From: an uncultured Lachnospiraceae bacterium
GTDB taxonomy: Bacteria > Bacillota > Clostridia > Lachnospirales > Lachnospiraceae
Assembly (NCBI GenBank): GCA_949346185.1
Contig: CASGVX010000016.1
Coordinates: 1 to 14,860 of the forward strand
Length of the DNA stretch: 14,860 nt
Reading direction: 5' to 3'
The notes beneath the pieces are model-generated. The model made no database searches, was not told where the DNA came from, and was given only the letters and a program-made list of their open reading frames with translations. Both the position numbers and the translations under genes were made by a program. Below, one piece after another: positions 1 through 7,082 of the stretch (its first letter is position 1; each line of letters starts with the position of its first letter).

Positions 1-10
1 ATGAAAATTC

Positions 11-49
11 CAGCTTACGCAAAATGCAAAGTTATTTTTTAACAGTCCC
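11..49. mobile_element. Probable outer terminus of an IS256-like insertion sequence lying left of the window
   Basis: Read on the minus strand from 49 leftwards, the sequence begins GGGACTGTTAAAAAATAAC and ends with TTTTGCGTAAGC. This is the arrangement I associate with IS256-family ends: an outer GGGACTGT followed by an A/T tract, then an inner TTGTGTAAG-like block. Only one end is visible and no transposase is in the window, so the family call is by eye. If right, the element ends 27 bp past the stop of the chemotaxis gene, and the target duplication would start at 50 (TAAGTTTA or so). Confidence 0.4.
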
Positions 50-76
50 TAAGTTTATATTCAACGTAAGCCCACG

Positions 77-1816
77 CTATAATTTAAAGAACTTAATCTC
101 ATTCTCCAGAGCATCAGACAATTCCGTCAGATTTCCCGCAGACTCTGCCAGCAAGTTAATCGTAGCATTCAGTTCCTGCATGGAAGCAGTCGTCTGCTCC
201 GTTGCTGCCGCATTCTCCTCAGAAATGGCTGAGAGGTTGGAAATGACATCCACCACCTTCACTCTGGCATCATCACACACATTCGTCTGATCCTTAATGC
301 TGCTGGTCTCCTCCCTAGAAGAATAAATGCCATTCTGCACATTGTTAAACTCGCTCTTAGTCTGATTCAACTTCTCCTGCTGCTCATTTACAATAACCTG
401 TACTTCATCCATCACTTCCACTGTCTTCTCAGAATCCTTTAACAGATTGGCAATAATCTCGCTCACTTTCTGAGCTGACTCATTGGACTGCTCCGCCAGC
501 TTCTGAATCTGATTTGCCACGACCGCAAAGCCTTTGCCCTGCTCACCTGCTCTGGCAGCCTCAATAGAGGCATTGAGGGAGAGCAAGTTGGTCTCCTCTG
601 CGATGGAGGTAATCAACTGAATCGCTTCGCTAATCATATTAGCAGACTCATTGGTTGCATTGACCTGCTCGCCGATGCGACGGATGGCATCCATCGTCCT
701 GTCATTGGACTGGCTCAACTCATTAATAATGTCAGAAGAGGAATCTCCCGCATTCTTCATCCTGTCAGATGTGTTGTCCAGCGTGGCTACCCGATCCACA
801 ATCCTGCTAATCACGCCTCCCATTTCATCAATATTGAGGGAAGCCGTCTCAATCTCATCTGCCTGAGATACCGCGCCTTTGGAAATATCTTCCACTGCAT
901 GGCCAATCTCATCCGCCGTGGAACTGGTCTGGGAGGCCATACCGCTCAAATCCTTGCCAGCATTCATCAGCACATCTGCCGTGTCTTTCACCTTCTGCAT
1001 CACGGACAACAACTCATTGCTCAATTCAGAAACTTCCCTTGCCATATCTCCCAGTTCATCATTGCGCTTCAAAAGCTTTCCATCAATATCCGCCCGCAAA
1101 TCCCCAGATGCCAATACTTGAACCACTTTATTCGTAGAATTAATTGCCTTTCGGATAGAGATGACAAATATGATCACAATCACAATCATCACGATGGCAG
1201 CGACAACAGACACGCCAAACATAATGCTGCTCCTGCGTTGTATAAATTCCGTAACTTCTTTCTGAGGCTTTCCCGCAAAGAGCATTCCCACCGTGGATCC
1301 ATCATTGTTCTTCAAGGGTGCATAGTACGCAAAGTACGCCTCCCCATTAATCGCCACGTCATAGGACTGATAAACCTCCCCCTTATTCACAACCGTATCG
1401 TACACTTCCTCTGAAGCATCCGAACCAATCAGCCTCTCTCCCGTCTGATCATCCTTCAACGTAGTGGCACGCCTAGTCTTATCATAAAACAATGTAACGC
1501 CCAGCCCGGTCTCCTCTACCATTTTGTCAAATGTTTCCACATCGGCAGTAATATTGTAAGTTCCCTTTAATACATTGTTCTGATCATCCAAGGAATAACT
1601 GCCGGAATCCTTGCTCTCCAACATTGTCTGGAAACTCTCCAACTGAATCTTTAACCCCTCCATGACCTCCGTGCGCATGCCCGTCCGAATATTATCAACC
1701 CCGACAACCGTCAAAATCGCTGCCAGTACCAGCACTGGCAGAATGGAAACCATGCCAATCTTAAATACCAGCGATATGCGAATGCCTTTAGATTCCCCAT
1801 TTTTCTCTTTGCTCAT
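77..1816 (-). CDS. Methyl-accepting chemotaxis protein, single-Cache type
   Basis: This 579-aa transmembrane receptor should sense an external ligand and control CheA. Membrane segment 1 spans about residues 14-40. An extracellular domain of about 155 residues follows (45-195), with the YDKTRRAT and GEAYFAYYAPLKNNDGSTVG pattern typical of single-Cache type 3 sensors. Segment 2 is at about 198-221, a HAMP linker at about 221-273, then a long coiled-coil signalling domain. The conserved hairpin tip is at about 403-445 (ETNLLSLNASIEAARAGEQG), where CheA and CheW bind. The start is set by a very strong GAGGAGG site just upstream of ATG at 1816, and a sigma-A promoter lies further up. No chemotaxis kinase gene is nearby, so it is an orphan receptor. 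The ligand cannot be read from the sequence. The gene ends 27 bp before a probable insertion sequence end, and I see no terminator between them. Confidence 0.93.
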   Translation of the reverse strand: MSKEKNGESKGIRISLVFKIGMVSILPVLVLAAILTVVGVDNIRTGMRTEVMEGLKIQLESFQTMLESKDSGSYSLDDQNNVLKGTYNITADVETFDKMVEETGLGVTLFYDKTRRATTLKDDQTGERLIGSDASEEVYDTVVNKGEVYQSYDVAINGEAYFAYYAPLKNNDGSTVGMLFAGKPQKEVTEFIQRRSSIMFGVSVVAAIVMIVIVIIFVISIRKAINSTNKVVQVLASGDLRADIDGKLLKRNDELGDMAREVSELSNELLSVMQKVKDTADVLMNAGKDLSGMASQTSSTADEIGHAVEDISKGAVSQADEIETASLNIDEMGGVISRIVDRVATLDNTSDRMKNAGDSSSDIINELSQSNDRTMDAIRRIGEQVNATNESANMISEAIQLITSIAEETNLLSLNASIEAARAGEQGKGFAVVANQIQKLAEQSNESAQKVSEIIANLLKDSEKTVEVMDEVQVIVNEQQEKLNQTKSEFNNVQNGIYSSREETSSIKDQTNVCDDARVKVVDVISNLSAISEENAAATEQTTASMQELNATINLLAESAGNLTELSDALENEIKFFKL

Positions 1817-1881
1817 CCTATAAGTCCTCCTCCTCTTAAAAAAGTTTTAAACCTAATATAAGCCGAGTGAATATCTTCTTC

Positions 1882-1910
1882 ATTATAGCATGATTGTAAT
1901 ATTTTGTCTA
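1882..1910 (-). promoter_or_regulatory. Sigma-A promoter of the chemotaxis receptor gene
   Basis: On the minus strand, TAGACA (1905-1910) and a perfect TATAAT (1882-1887) are separated by exactly 17 bp. This lies 66 bp upstream of the receptor start, with an AT-rich leader and a strong ribosome binding site between. One mismatch in the -35 box. Flagellar sigma-D style boxes were not seen. Confidence 0.72.
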
Positions 1911-1951
1911 CTTTTTCATTATAAATTTGCTTTTCTGTAGCATTATTTGTT

Positions 1952-2046
1952 GTTACCATTCACGTCATTTCTAGAAAAAGAACAGAATCGTTGTACTTGC
2001 ACAGAAGATTCTGGCTATTTTCTAGAAATTGGCTGTGAATATTAAC
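1952..2046. mobile_element. MITE-like palindromic element (copy 1) with 8-bp target duplication
   Basis: The 95-bp element starts GTTACCATTCAC and ends GTGAATATTAAC, which are inverted copies with 10 of 12 matches. Further in, 1968-1989 and 2007-2028 form another imperfect inverted repeat (18 of 22 matches) around a 17-nt loop. Each arm holds the palindrome TTTCTAGAAA. The element is flanked by a direct 8-bp repeat TATTTGTT at 1944-1951 and 2047-2054, as a target duplication would be. It has no coding capacity. A relative is at 10566-10665. An alternative reading is a pair of regulatory operators: the two TTTCTAGAAA sites are 51 bp apart between divergent genes. A further caution is that the right flank (TGTTACTATT at 2051-2060) itself resembles the left terminus. 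Confidence 0.6.
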
Positions 2047-2102
2047 TATTTGTTACTATTTTCCATATTTAGATTGCATCATGAAATTTTTCTTTCAGAG
2101 CC

Positions 2103-2131
2103 GCATATCCTCAACTTTTCCCGCATATGAT
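2103..2131 (+). promoter_or_regulatory. Candidate sporulation sigma-E promoter of the sipL-like gene
   Basis: GCATATC (2103-2109), a 14-bp spacer and CATATGAT (2124-2131) resemble the sigma-E pattern KMATATT-N14-15-CATACANT. The -10 box has two mismatches. An exact repeat CCGCATAT (2101-2108 and 2121-2128) produces the match, so chance cannot be ruled out. It would give a leader of about 80 nt before the ATG at 2220, and mother-cell expression fits the gene's predicted role. Confidence 0.45.
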
Positions 2132-2219
2132 ACAACAGAAGATGCATCGTACTAGCATGGCAACTACAAGTTTTAAGCCCGTTTTTGCCCTGCTTGAAAT
2201 CAACAGAGAGGTAAAACAT

Positions 2220-3824
2220 ATGGAATTATTAACCAGAAACATATTTTCACAAAATATTATCTGCCGGGGAAACATACAGGTAACGCTGGAAGAGGATATC
2301 AATGTGTCTGACACCAAGCCTGATATCGACAAAATTGTCAAATTGCAGGGGGAAATACAGATATCCTCTGTGACTCCTGCCGAGGAAAAGGTACATATCA
2401 GGGGCCTGCTCCAATTCTCCCTGCTCTACACCACCTCCGATGATTTCCGGCCGATCCATAATATGAAAGGACAAATTCCGATTGAAGAAACCATTAATAT
2501 GGAAGGTCTGCAGCCGGAGCAAGATGTCCTCTGTCACTTTGATTTGGAGGACTGCCAGGCAAAACTCATCAATTCCCGGAAAGTCAGCATCCGCGCCCTT
2601 GTAAGTCTGCAGTGCTGCCAGGAACACCAGCAGATTGTCCCTGCGGGAATCGACATCGTATCGGAAGCCGCAGCCAGAACAGAGATGGAAGACTCTCCCG
2701 CGCCAGACGGGCTCCATCGCAGATTTGACCAATTTTCTTTTACCCGCTTAGTAGACTATAAGAAAGATGTGTTCCGCATCAAAGACGAACTTCCTCTGCC
2801 AAAGGGCAAATCAAATGTAGACACCCTGCTCTACTACGAAATCGTGCCCCAGAATCTTCAGAATAGAATGATTGACAATGGCATTCGATTCCTAGGCGAT
2901 CTGAAAGTATTTCTCATCTATATTCCCGAGGACGAGGAGAGACGGCTGGAGTATCTGGAGGCAGAACTTCCCTTTGACGGCGTTCTGTCCTGCGAGGAGT
3001 GCGATGAGGAAATGGTTCCTGACATTGAACTGCTGGGAACCACAAAGAGCATGGAAGTCCGGGGAGATGAGGATGGAGAAAACCGAATTCTCGATCTAGA
3101 ACTCTCCCTGAACTTCAGAATAAAATTCTATCAGGATGAAGTATTCGATTATCTCAAGGATGCCTACTCCACCGCCTGTACCCTAGAGCTAAATCAGACA
3201 GACGTAGACTGCAGAAAGCTGCTTATGAAAAACCAAAGCGTGCTCCGCATCTCTGACCACCTGAAAATCGGAGAAAACGATATGCCCATCTCCCAGATTT
3301 GCGATGCCGCCGGGACTGTGAAGATTGATGAGCGCACTGTGGTGGAAGACGGCATCAAGCTGGAAGGCGTGGTGGAATTGGATGTGCTCTACCTGACCGA
3401 TGAAGATGCCACGCCCCTTGCCCTCCTCAAAGGCACCATCCCTTTCTCCCATGTCATCGAGGTGAAAGGAATCTCTCCGAAAGATGACTATGAACTGCAG
3501 CCTCTGATCAGCCAAATCAGTGTAATCATGCTGGACGGACAGGAAATCGAAGCAAAAATAGTCTTGAATCTTTGCGCCTTCGTATTTACTCATGAAAACG
3601 AGCGGATTATCACTGGCATCACGGAGGCTCCGCTAGATATGGATCGCCTGCAGACAATGCCAGGATTGGTGGGATTTATCGTAGAGAAGGACGGAAGCCT
3701 ATGGGATATTGCCAAAGAGTATAACACTACCGTTGACAGCATCATGAAACTCAACGGACTGGAGAAAGATTGGGTCAGACAGGGAGACCGCCTGCTCCTG
3801 CTGAAACAGATTGATGGAATTTAA
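2220..3824 (+). CDS. sipL: SPOCS (DUF3794)-LysM spore coat morphogenesis protein, SipL-like
   Basis: This 534-aa protein carries about three SPOCS/DUF3794 units (roughly residues 30-110, 190-275 and 350-430) and a C-terminal LysM domain (about 484-529, with SLWDIAKEYNTTVDSIMKLN). The architecture matches SipL of Clostridioides difficile, a partner of the spore ATPase SpoIVA and a functional counterpart of SpoVID. In that family the LysM domain contacts SpoIVA at the forespore surface. There is no signal peptide, consistent with a mother-cell cytosolic protein. I chose ATG 2220 because AGAGAGG lies 8 bases upstream. The frame stays open back to an ATG at 2127, but that codon falls inside the candidate sigma-E -10 box, has no ribosome binding site and adds 31 residues unlike the family. 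A terminator follows directly. Many clostridia also have SPOCS proteins of unknown role, so the exact sipL assignment is inference. Confidence 0.82.
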   Translation: MELLTRNIFSQNIICRGNIQVTLEEDINVSDTKPDIDKIVKLQGEIQISSVTPAEEKVHIRGLLQFSLLYTTSDDFRPIHNMKGQIPIEETINMEGLQPEQDVLCHFDLEDCQAKLINSRKVSIRALVSLQCCQEHQQIVPAGIDIVSEAAARTEMEDSPAPDGLHRRFDQFSFTRLVDYKKDVFRIKDELPLPKGKSNVDTLLYYEIVPQNLQNRMIDNGIRFLGDLKVFLIYIPEDEERRLEYLEAELPFDGVLSCEECDEEMVPDIELLGTTKSMEVRGDEDGENRILDLELSLNFRIKFYQDEVFDYLKDAYSTACTLELNQTDVDCRKLLMKNQSVLRISDHLKIGENDMPISQICDAAGTVKIDERTVVEDGIKLEGVVELDVLYLTDEDATPLALLKGTIPFSHVIEVKGISPKDDYELQPLISQISVIMLDGQEIEAKIVLNLCAFVFTHENERIITGITEAPLDMDRLQTMPGLVGFIVEKDGSLWDIAKEYNTTVDSIMKLNGLEKDWVRQGDRLLLLKQIDGI

Positions 3825-3831
3825 AAAAGGA

Positions 3832-3876
3832 ATTGCCGCCCTGAGAATCGGATCCTCTTGGGGCGGCAATGTTTTT
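3832..3876. terminator. Bidirectional terminator between the sipL-like gene and ilvE
   Basis: ATTGCCGCCC (3832-3841) pairs perfectly with GGGCGGCAAT (3861-3870) across a 19-nt loop. On the plus strand it is followed by GTTTTTC, and on the minus strand by TCCTTTTTTAAA. It therefore serves both convergent genes, which end at 3824 and 3883. Confidence 0.88.
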
Positions 3877-3882
3877 CATCTT

Positions 3883-4908
3883 TTATTTAATTTCTACAAT
3901 CCAGCCCTCCGGCGCATCAATCGTGCCCATCTGAATACCAGTGAGAGTCTCCCGAAGTTTGGAAATCACTGGTCCCATCTCCGTGCTTCCATTGGCAAAG
4001 ACAATCTCTCTTCCGTGGTCATTCACGCAGCCAACAGGCGAAATCACTGCCGCCGTTCCACAGAGGCCACACTCCACAAAATCTGAGATCTCATCAAAGC
4101 TTACCTCTCTCTCTTCCACTTCCAGCCCAAGATAATCCTTTGCCACTGTCATCAGAGAACGTCTTGTAATAGAAGGCAGAATGCTGTCTGATTTCGGTGT
4201 CACCACCTTATTGTCCTTTGTGACAAACAAGAAATTGGCTCCTCCCGTCTCCTCCACCTTTGTCCGGGTGGCAGCATCCAGATACATATTTTCCTCAAAG
4301 CCCTGATTATGGGCATCTACAATGGCATGCAGGCTCATGGCATAATTTAACCCTGCCTTGATATGTCCCGTACCATGGGGTGCGGCACGGTCAAAGTCAC
4401 AGACACGGATGGTAATAGGCTTTACGCCTCCCTTGAAATAAGGGCCAACCGGCGTGGCAAAAAGACGAAACTGGTACTCGTCGGCGGGCTTCACACCAAT
4501 CACCGCATTGCTGCCGAACATATAAGGACGAAGATATAGCGTGGCATCTGACCCGTAAGGCGGCACATAATCTATATTCGCCTTCACCACTTCCTTGACC
4601 GCCTCCACAAACCGCTCTTTCGGAAAAGTTGGCATCTCCAGCCTCTTTGCAGAATCCATCATGCGCTCCGCATTCAAATCCGGCCGGAAACAGACCACCC
4701 GGCCATCGGCAGTCGTATATGCTTTCAAGCCCTCGAAAATAGTCTGGGCATACTGTAGCACACAGGCGCATTCGCTGATCGTGACAGTATCCTCTCCCGT
4801 TAGGATTCCCTCATCCCATTTGCCATCCTTATAATTCGAGACAAAACGCTTGTCTGTCTTCATATAGCCAAATCCTATGTTTCCCCAGTCGATATCCTTT
4901 TTTGCCAT
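3883..4908 (-). CDS. ilvE: Branched-chain amino acid aminotransferase
   Basis: A 341-aa class IV PLP aminotransferase that interconverts leucine, isoleucine and valine with their 2-oxo acids, using glutamate/2-oxoglutarate. The PLP lysine is K184 in the conserved IKAGLNYA block. E219 and the EETGGAN segment (219-225) bind the cofactor. FEGLKAY (58-64), SILPSITRRS (242-251) and GTAAVISPVG (284-293) are further family blocks. The length is normal for the bacterial enzyme. ATG 4908 is supported by GGAAAGGAAG upstream. The frame is open back to a GTG at 4950, but that start lacks support and would run through a leader hairpin. C280 and C283 form a CxxC (CGLC) next to the GTAAV loop; whether it is redox active is unknown. 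It is flanked by its own promoter and a terminator, so it is probably monocistronic. Confidence 0.93.
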   Translation of the reverse strand: MAKKDIDWGNIGFGYMKTDKRFVSNYKDGKWDEGILTGEDTVTISECACVLQYAQTIFEGLKAYTTADGRVVCFRPDLNAERMMDSAKRLEMPTFPKERFVEAVKEVVKANIDYVPPYGSDATLYLRPYMFGSNAVIGVKPADEYQFRLFATPVGPYFKGGVKPITIRVCDFDRAAPHGTGHIKAGLNYAMSLHAIVDAHNQGFEENMYLDAATRTKVEETGGANFLFVTKDNKVVTPKSDSILPSITRRSLMTVAKDYLGLEVEEREVSFDEISDFVECGLCGTAAVISPVGCVNDHGREIVFANGSTEMGPVISKLRETLTGIQMGTIDAPEGWIVEIK

Positions 4909-4926
4909 ATCATTACTTCCTTTCCT

Positions 4927-5011
4927 ATACCTGCAAGGTATTTTTTCCACACCCTGAATACTCCTCCAGGCTGCCTGGCACAGGTTCGGCTCAACTCCCC
5001 CGCTTTGCCAG
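4927..5011 (-). promoter_or_regulatory. ilvE leader with mutually exclusive hairpins
   Basis: The transcript from the ilvE promoter would have about 120 nt before the ATG. Within it, CTGGCA (5006-5011 on the minus strand) can pair with TGCCAG (4975-4980). TGCCAG also overlaps the CCAGG arm (4974-4978) of a second hairpin with CCTGG (4966-4970), so the two cannot form together. A third hairpin, ATACCT-TGC-AGGTAT (4927-4941), ends just before the ribosome binding site. I see no T-box core (AAGGGUGGNACCGCG) and recognise no known riboswitch class. The pairing is visible; a regulatory role is inference. Confidence 0.35.
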
Positions 5012-5035
5012 AAATTGCATACTCATACATATTTT

Positions 5036-5064
5036 ATTGTAACTCCTGACTTCCCTAGTGTCAA
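5036..5064 (-). promoter_or_regulatory. Sigma-A promoter of ilvE
   Basis: On the minus strand a perfect TTGACA (5059-5064) and TACAAT (5036-5041) are separated by exactly 17 bp. It lies between the rpiB stop (5100) and ilvE. No clear terminator with a T-run lies between rpiB and this promoter, so some read-through from the upstream operon is possible. Confidence 0.82.
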
Positions 5065-5099
5065 GAAGCAAGGCATGCCCGAACTTTCTTTTTTCAAAG

Positions 5100-5531
5100 T
5101 CAGTCTTCCTCTAGCATTGCAACCCTTCTCGCATGGCGCTCCGCATTGGAAAATTCCGTATGTAAAAAAGTATCCACAATTTTGATTGCCAATCCGGATC
5201 CAATCACCCTGGCCCCCATGGCAAGGATATTGGCATCATTGTGCTGTCTGGTAGCCTCTGCGCTAAACGTATCATGGCAGAGCGCTGCCCGCACTCCCTT
5301 CACTTTATTGGCCGCAATAGAAATCCCAATCCCAGTTCCGCAAATCAATATGCCCCTTTCGCACTCCCCATCCGCCACCGCATGGGCTACCTTTTTCGCA
5401 TACACGGGATAATCCACAGATTCCTCGCTGTAACTGCCAAAATCCTTGTAGGGAATCCCCTGCTCATCCAGATATTTCATTACCTCCTGCTTCAATCCAT
5501 AACCCGCCTGGTCATTGCCTAATGCTATCAT
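5100..5531 (-). CDS. rpiB: Ribose-5-phosphate isomerase B (RpiB/LacAB family)
   Basis: A 143-aa cytosolic sugar-phosphate isomerase that should interconvert ribose 5-phosphate and ribulose 5-phosphate. The base-catalyst Cys is C64 in ILICGTGIGISIAANK, with T66 beside it. The ring-opening His is H97 in RQHNDANILA, and R132 and R136 fit the C-terminal phosphate-binding arginines. The usual N-terminal DHAG motif reads D7-Q8-A9-G10, so the His that normally helps hold the phosphate is Gln (codon CAG). LacA-type relatives also vary at this site, so a different substrate is possible. ATG 5531 follows AGGAGG; a more upstream ATG at 5552 lies inside the ribosome binding region. The start overlaps the end of the phosphatase-like gene by 20 bp, which suggests translational coupling. 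This gene order (sua5, LMW-PTP-like, rpiB) is conserved in Firmicutes. Confidence 0.9.
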   Translation of the reverse strand: MIALGNDQAGYGLKQEVMKYLDEQGIPYKDFGSYSEESVDYPVYAKKVAHAVADGECERGILICGTGIGISIAANKVKGVRAALCHDTFSAEATRQHNDANILAMGARVIGSGLAIKIVDTFLHTEFSNAERHARRVAMLEED

Positions 5532-6009
5532 CTTGTATATCCTCCTCTCCATCTTCTTCCCAATAGAGTTCCTCTATTTTATGAATCACCAAATTCACTC
5601 TGGTAATCAATTCATCTGCGCAAGCCTTATACGCCTCTTCCTCCACCGGTTCCAAGATATCCGTATCGCTCCCCACAAATTCCCCAATCGTATACACATT
5701 CTCCTCATAAGAAAATTCTTCGATTAACTTCACCTTCTCGCTGAGGGTCATGGTGAGAATCAAACTGCCCTCCTTCAAGTCTTCCGGCATCAACTGCCTA
5801 GATTGTCCATGCCCGCTGATGCGAAACCCGCTTTGGGTTAGAAGCACGTTGCATTTCGGGTTGATTGGTTCCTCGAATAAAACCACCAGCCCTCTGGATA
5901 TCGCCTGCGGCATCCATTCCGTTGAATTTTTCCGATAAATCCCTTCGGCCACCGGACTTAAAAATGTGTTTGTGGTACATAAAAATACAATTTGACTGAA
6001 GCGTTTCAT
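5512..6009 (-). CDS. YwlE-like low-molecular-weight phosphatase with degenerate active site
   Basis: This 165-aa protein has the LMW-PTP fold signature and sits where Bacillus has ywlE, the protein-arginine phosphatase, between sua5 and rpiB. Conserved blocks are SRGL (38-41) and SRQLMPEDLKEGSLILTMT (70-88). The P-loop normally reads C-x5-R-S. Here it is C11-TTNTF-L17-S18-P19, so the nucleophile Cys is kept but the Arg that binds the phosphoryl group is Leu (codon TTA). The usual DP general-acid motif near the C-terminus reads E120-P121. Thr15, at the position that gives YwlE its arginine preference, is retained. There is no frameshift, and the frame is intact from ATG 6009 with GGAG seven bases upstream. 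It begins 16 bp after the sua5 stop and overlaps rpiB. The protein may be an inactive phosphatase, a phospho-protein binder, or a drifting gene; the sequence alone cannot decide. Confidence 0.82.
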   Translation of the reverse strand: MKRFSQIVFLCTTNTFLSPVAEGIYRKNSTEWMPQAISRGLVVLFEEPINPKCNVLLTQSGFRISGHGQSRQLMPEDLKEGSLILTMTLSEKVKLIEEFSYEENVYTIGEFVGSDTDILEPVEEEAYKACADELITRVNLVIHKIEELYWEEDGEEDIQDDSIRQ

Positions 6010-6025
6010 AACATATCTCCACTTT

Positions 6026-7081
6026 CTAAATATTGATTTTATGATACCCCGCCGCCTTTAGCATGCGATTCATAATCGCCGCCCCAAGACGATCCCCCTG
6101 AAAACTTTCTGCATAAATATATTCTGCTCCAACAGCATCCATCTGCCTCAGTATATCATATAACCCTGCCGCAATGGAACCTTCTGTTTTTCTTGAACCG
6201 ATACTGTACACGCAACTTGTCCCATACCGGGATTTCGACTCCTCTGTGGCGATTACAGCCGCCATCTCTCCTCTTCCCTCATGTTCTTTCAATATCTCAT
6301 TAATGTAGGACACTACATGCTCTAAAGCCCCCTCCACAATGGTTAGCCGTCCTTTCGGCGCATAATGCCGATATTTCATCCCTGGCGCTTTGGCCACCAT
6401 GTCCTTCCCAGGCTCCTCCGCTAAGAGGGCTGGGTCAATCCTCACTTCCCCCACCACATCTTCTAACATGGATTTCGTAATATAACCAGGCCTGAGAATC
6501 ACCGGGATTTCCTCTGTCATATCTACAATCGTGGATTCAATTCCTATCCCCACTCGACCCCCATCTATAATCAAATCTATTCTGCCCCACAAATCTTCCT
6601 GTACATGACTAGCCTTAGTAGGACTGGGGCGACCGGAAGTATTGGCACTGGGAGCCGCTATCAGCACGCCAGAATTCCTAATCAGCGCCAACGCCACGGG
6701 ATGGGATGGCATGCGCACCGCCACCGTCTGCATTCCTCCCGTAGTGGATTCTGGAACCTCCTCTGTTTTACGGAAAATCAATGTCAGAGGACCAGGCCAG
6801 AAGGCATCCATCAATGCTCTTGCCTGGCCATCCACTTGCTTTGCCACACGATACAAATCTTCCTCCCTTCCTATATGGACAATCAAAGGATTATCCGAAG
6901 GCCGCCCCTTTGCCGCATAGATTTTCTGCGCAGCATCAGAAGATAGCGCATTCCCACCCAAGCCGTAGACAGTCTCCGTGGGAAAAGCCACCAAGCCACC
7001 GGATTGCAGCACTTCACAGGCTCTGTCCAGCTGGGCATCCTGAAAAAATTCAGGATTCACGATCTGTATCTCTGTGTTCAT
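6026..7081 (-). CDS. sua5: L-threonylcarbamoyladenylate synthase, two-domain Sua5/YwlC type
   Basis: A 351-aa enzyme that makes threonylcarbamoyl-AMP from threonine, bicarbonate and ATP, the first step of t6A37 modification of ANN-reading tRNAs. The YrdC domain covers about residues 13-200, with PTETVYGLG (34-42), KGRPSDNPLIVH (58-69) and APSANTSGRPSPT (143-155). An APGMKYRHYAP linker (232-242), typical of Sua5 proteins, leads to the C-terminal Sua5 domain (about 245-351). The length is normal. GGAGG lies nine bases upstream of ATG 7081. The cwlD stop codon (7083-7085) is one base away, so the cwlD ribosome traffic and this start are coupled. The later steps (tsaD, tsaB, tsaE) are not in the window. 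Confidence 0.95.
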   Translation of the reverse strand: MNTEIQIVNPEFFQDAQLDRACEVLQSGGLVAFPTETVYGLGGNALSSDAAQKIYAAKGRPSDNPLIVHIGREEDLYRVAKQVDGQARALMDAFWPGPLTLIFRKTEEVPESTTGGMQTVAVRMPSHPVALALIRNSGVLIAAPSANTSGRPSPTKASHVQEDLWGRIDLIIDGGRVGIGIESTIVDMTEEIPVILRPGYITKSMLEDVVGEVRIDPALLAEEPGKDMVAKAPGMKYRHYAPKGRLTIVEGALEHVVSYINEILKEHEGRGEMAAVIATEESKSRYGTSCVYSIGSRKTEGSIAAGLYDILRQMDAVGAEYIYAESFQGDRLGAAIMNRMLKAAGYHKINI

Positions 7082-7082
7082 C

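Noticed and set aside
65..71. CGTAAGC as an inverted partner of GCTTACG at 13-19
   Set aside because: Only 7 bp, and one copy lies outside the presumed insertion sequence end; probably coincidence.
899..1414. Plus-strand frame of 171 codons inside the chemotaxis gene
   Set aside because: It is antisense to a clearly recognised receptor, is His/Asn/Arg rich and has no ribosome binding site.
1968..2028. A pair of TTTCTAGAAA operators for a named regulator
   Set aside because: No regulator consensus I know matches, and the sites are better explained as the arms of the palindromic element; kept only as an alternative in the element entry.
2127..2219. A 31-residue N-terminal extension of the sipL-like protein starting at ATG 2127
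   Set aside because: The codon lies within a candidate -10 box, lacks a ribosome binding site, and the downstream ATG 2220 has AGAGAGG at proper spacing.
4909..5035. T-box leader in front of ilvE
   Set aside because: The conserved AAGGGUGGNACCGCG core and the AGUA box pattern are absent.
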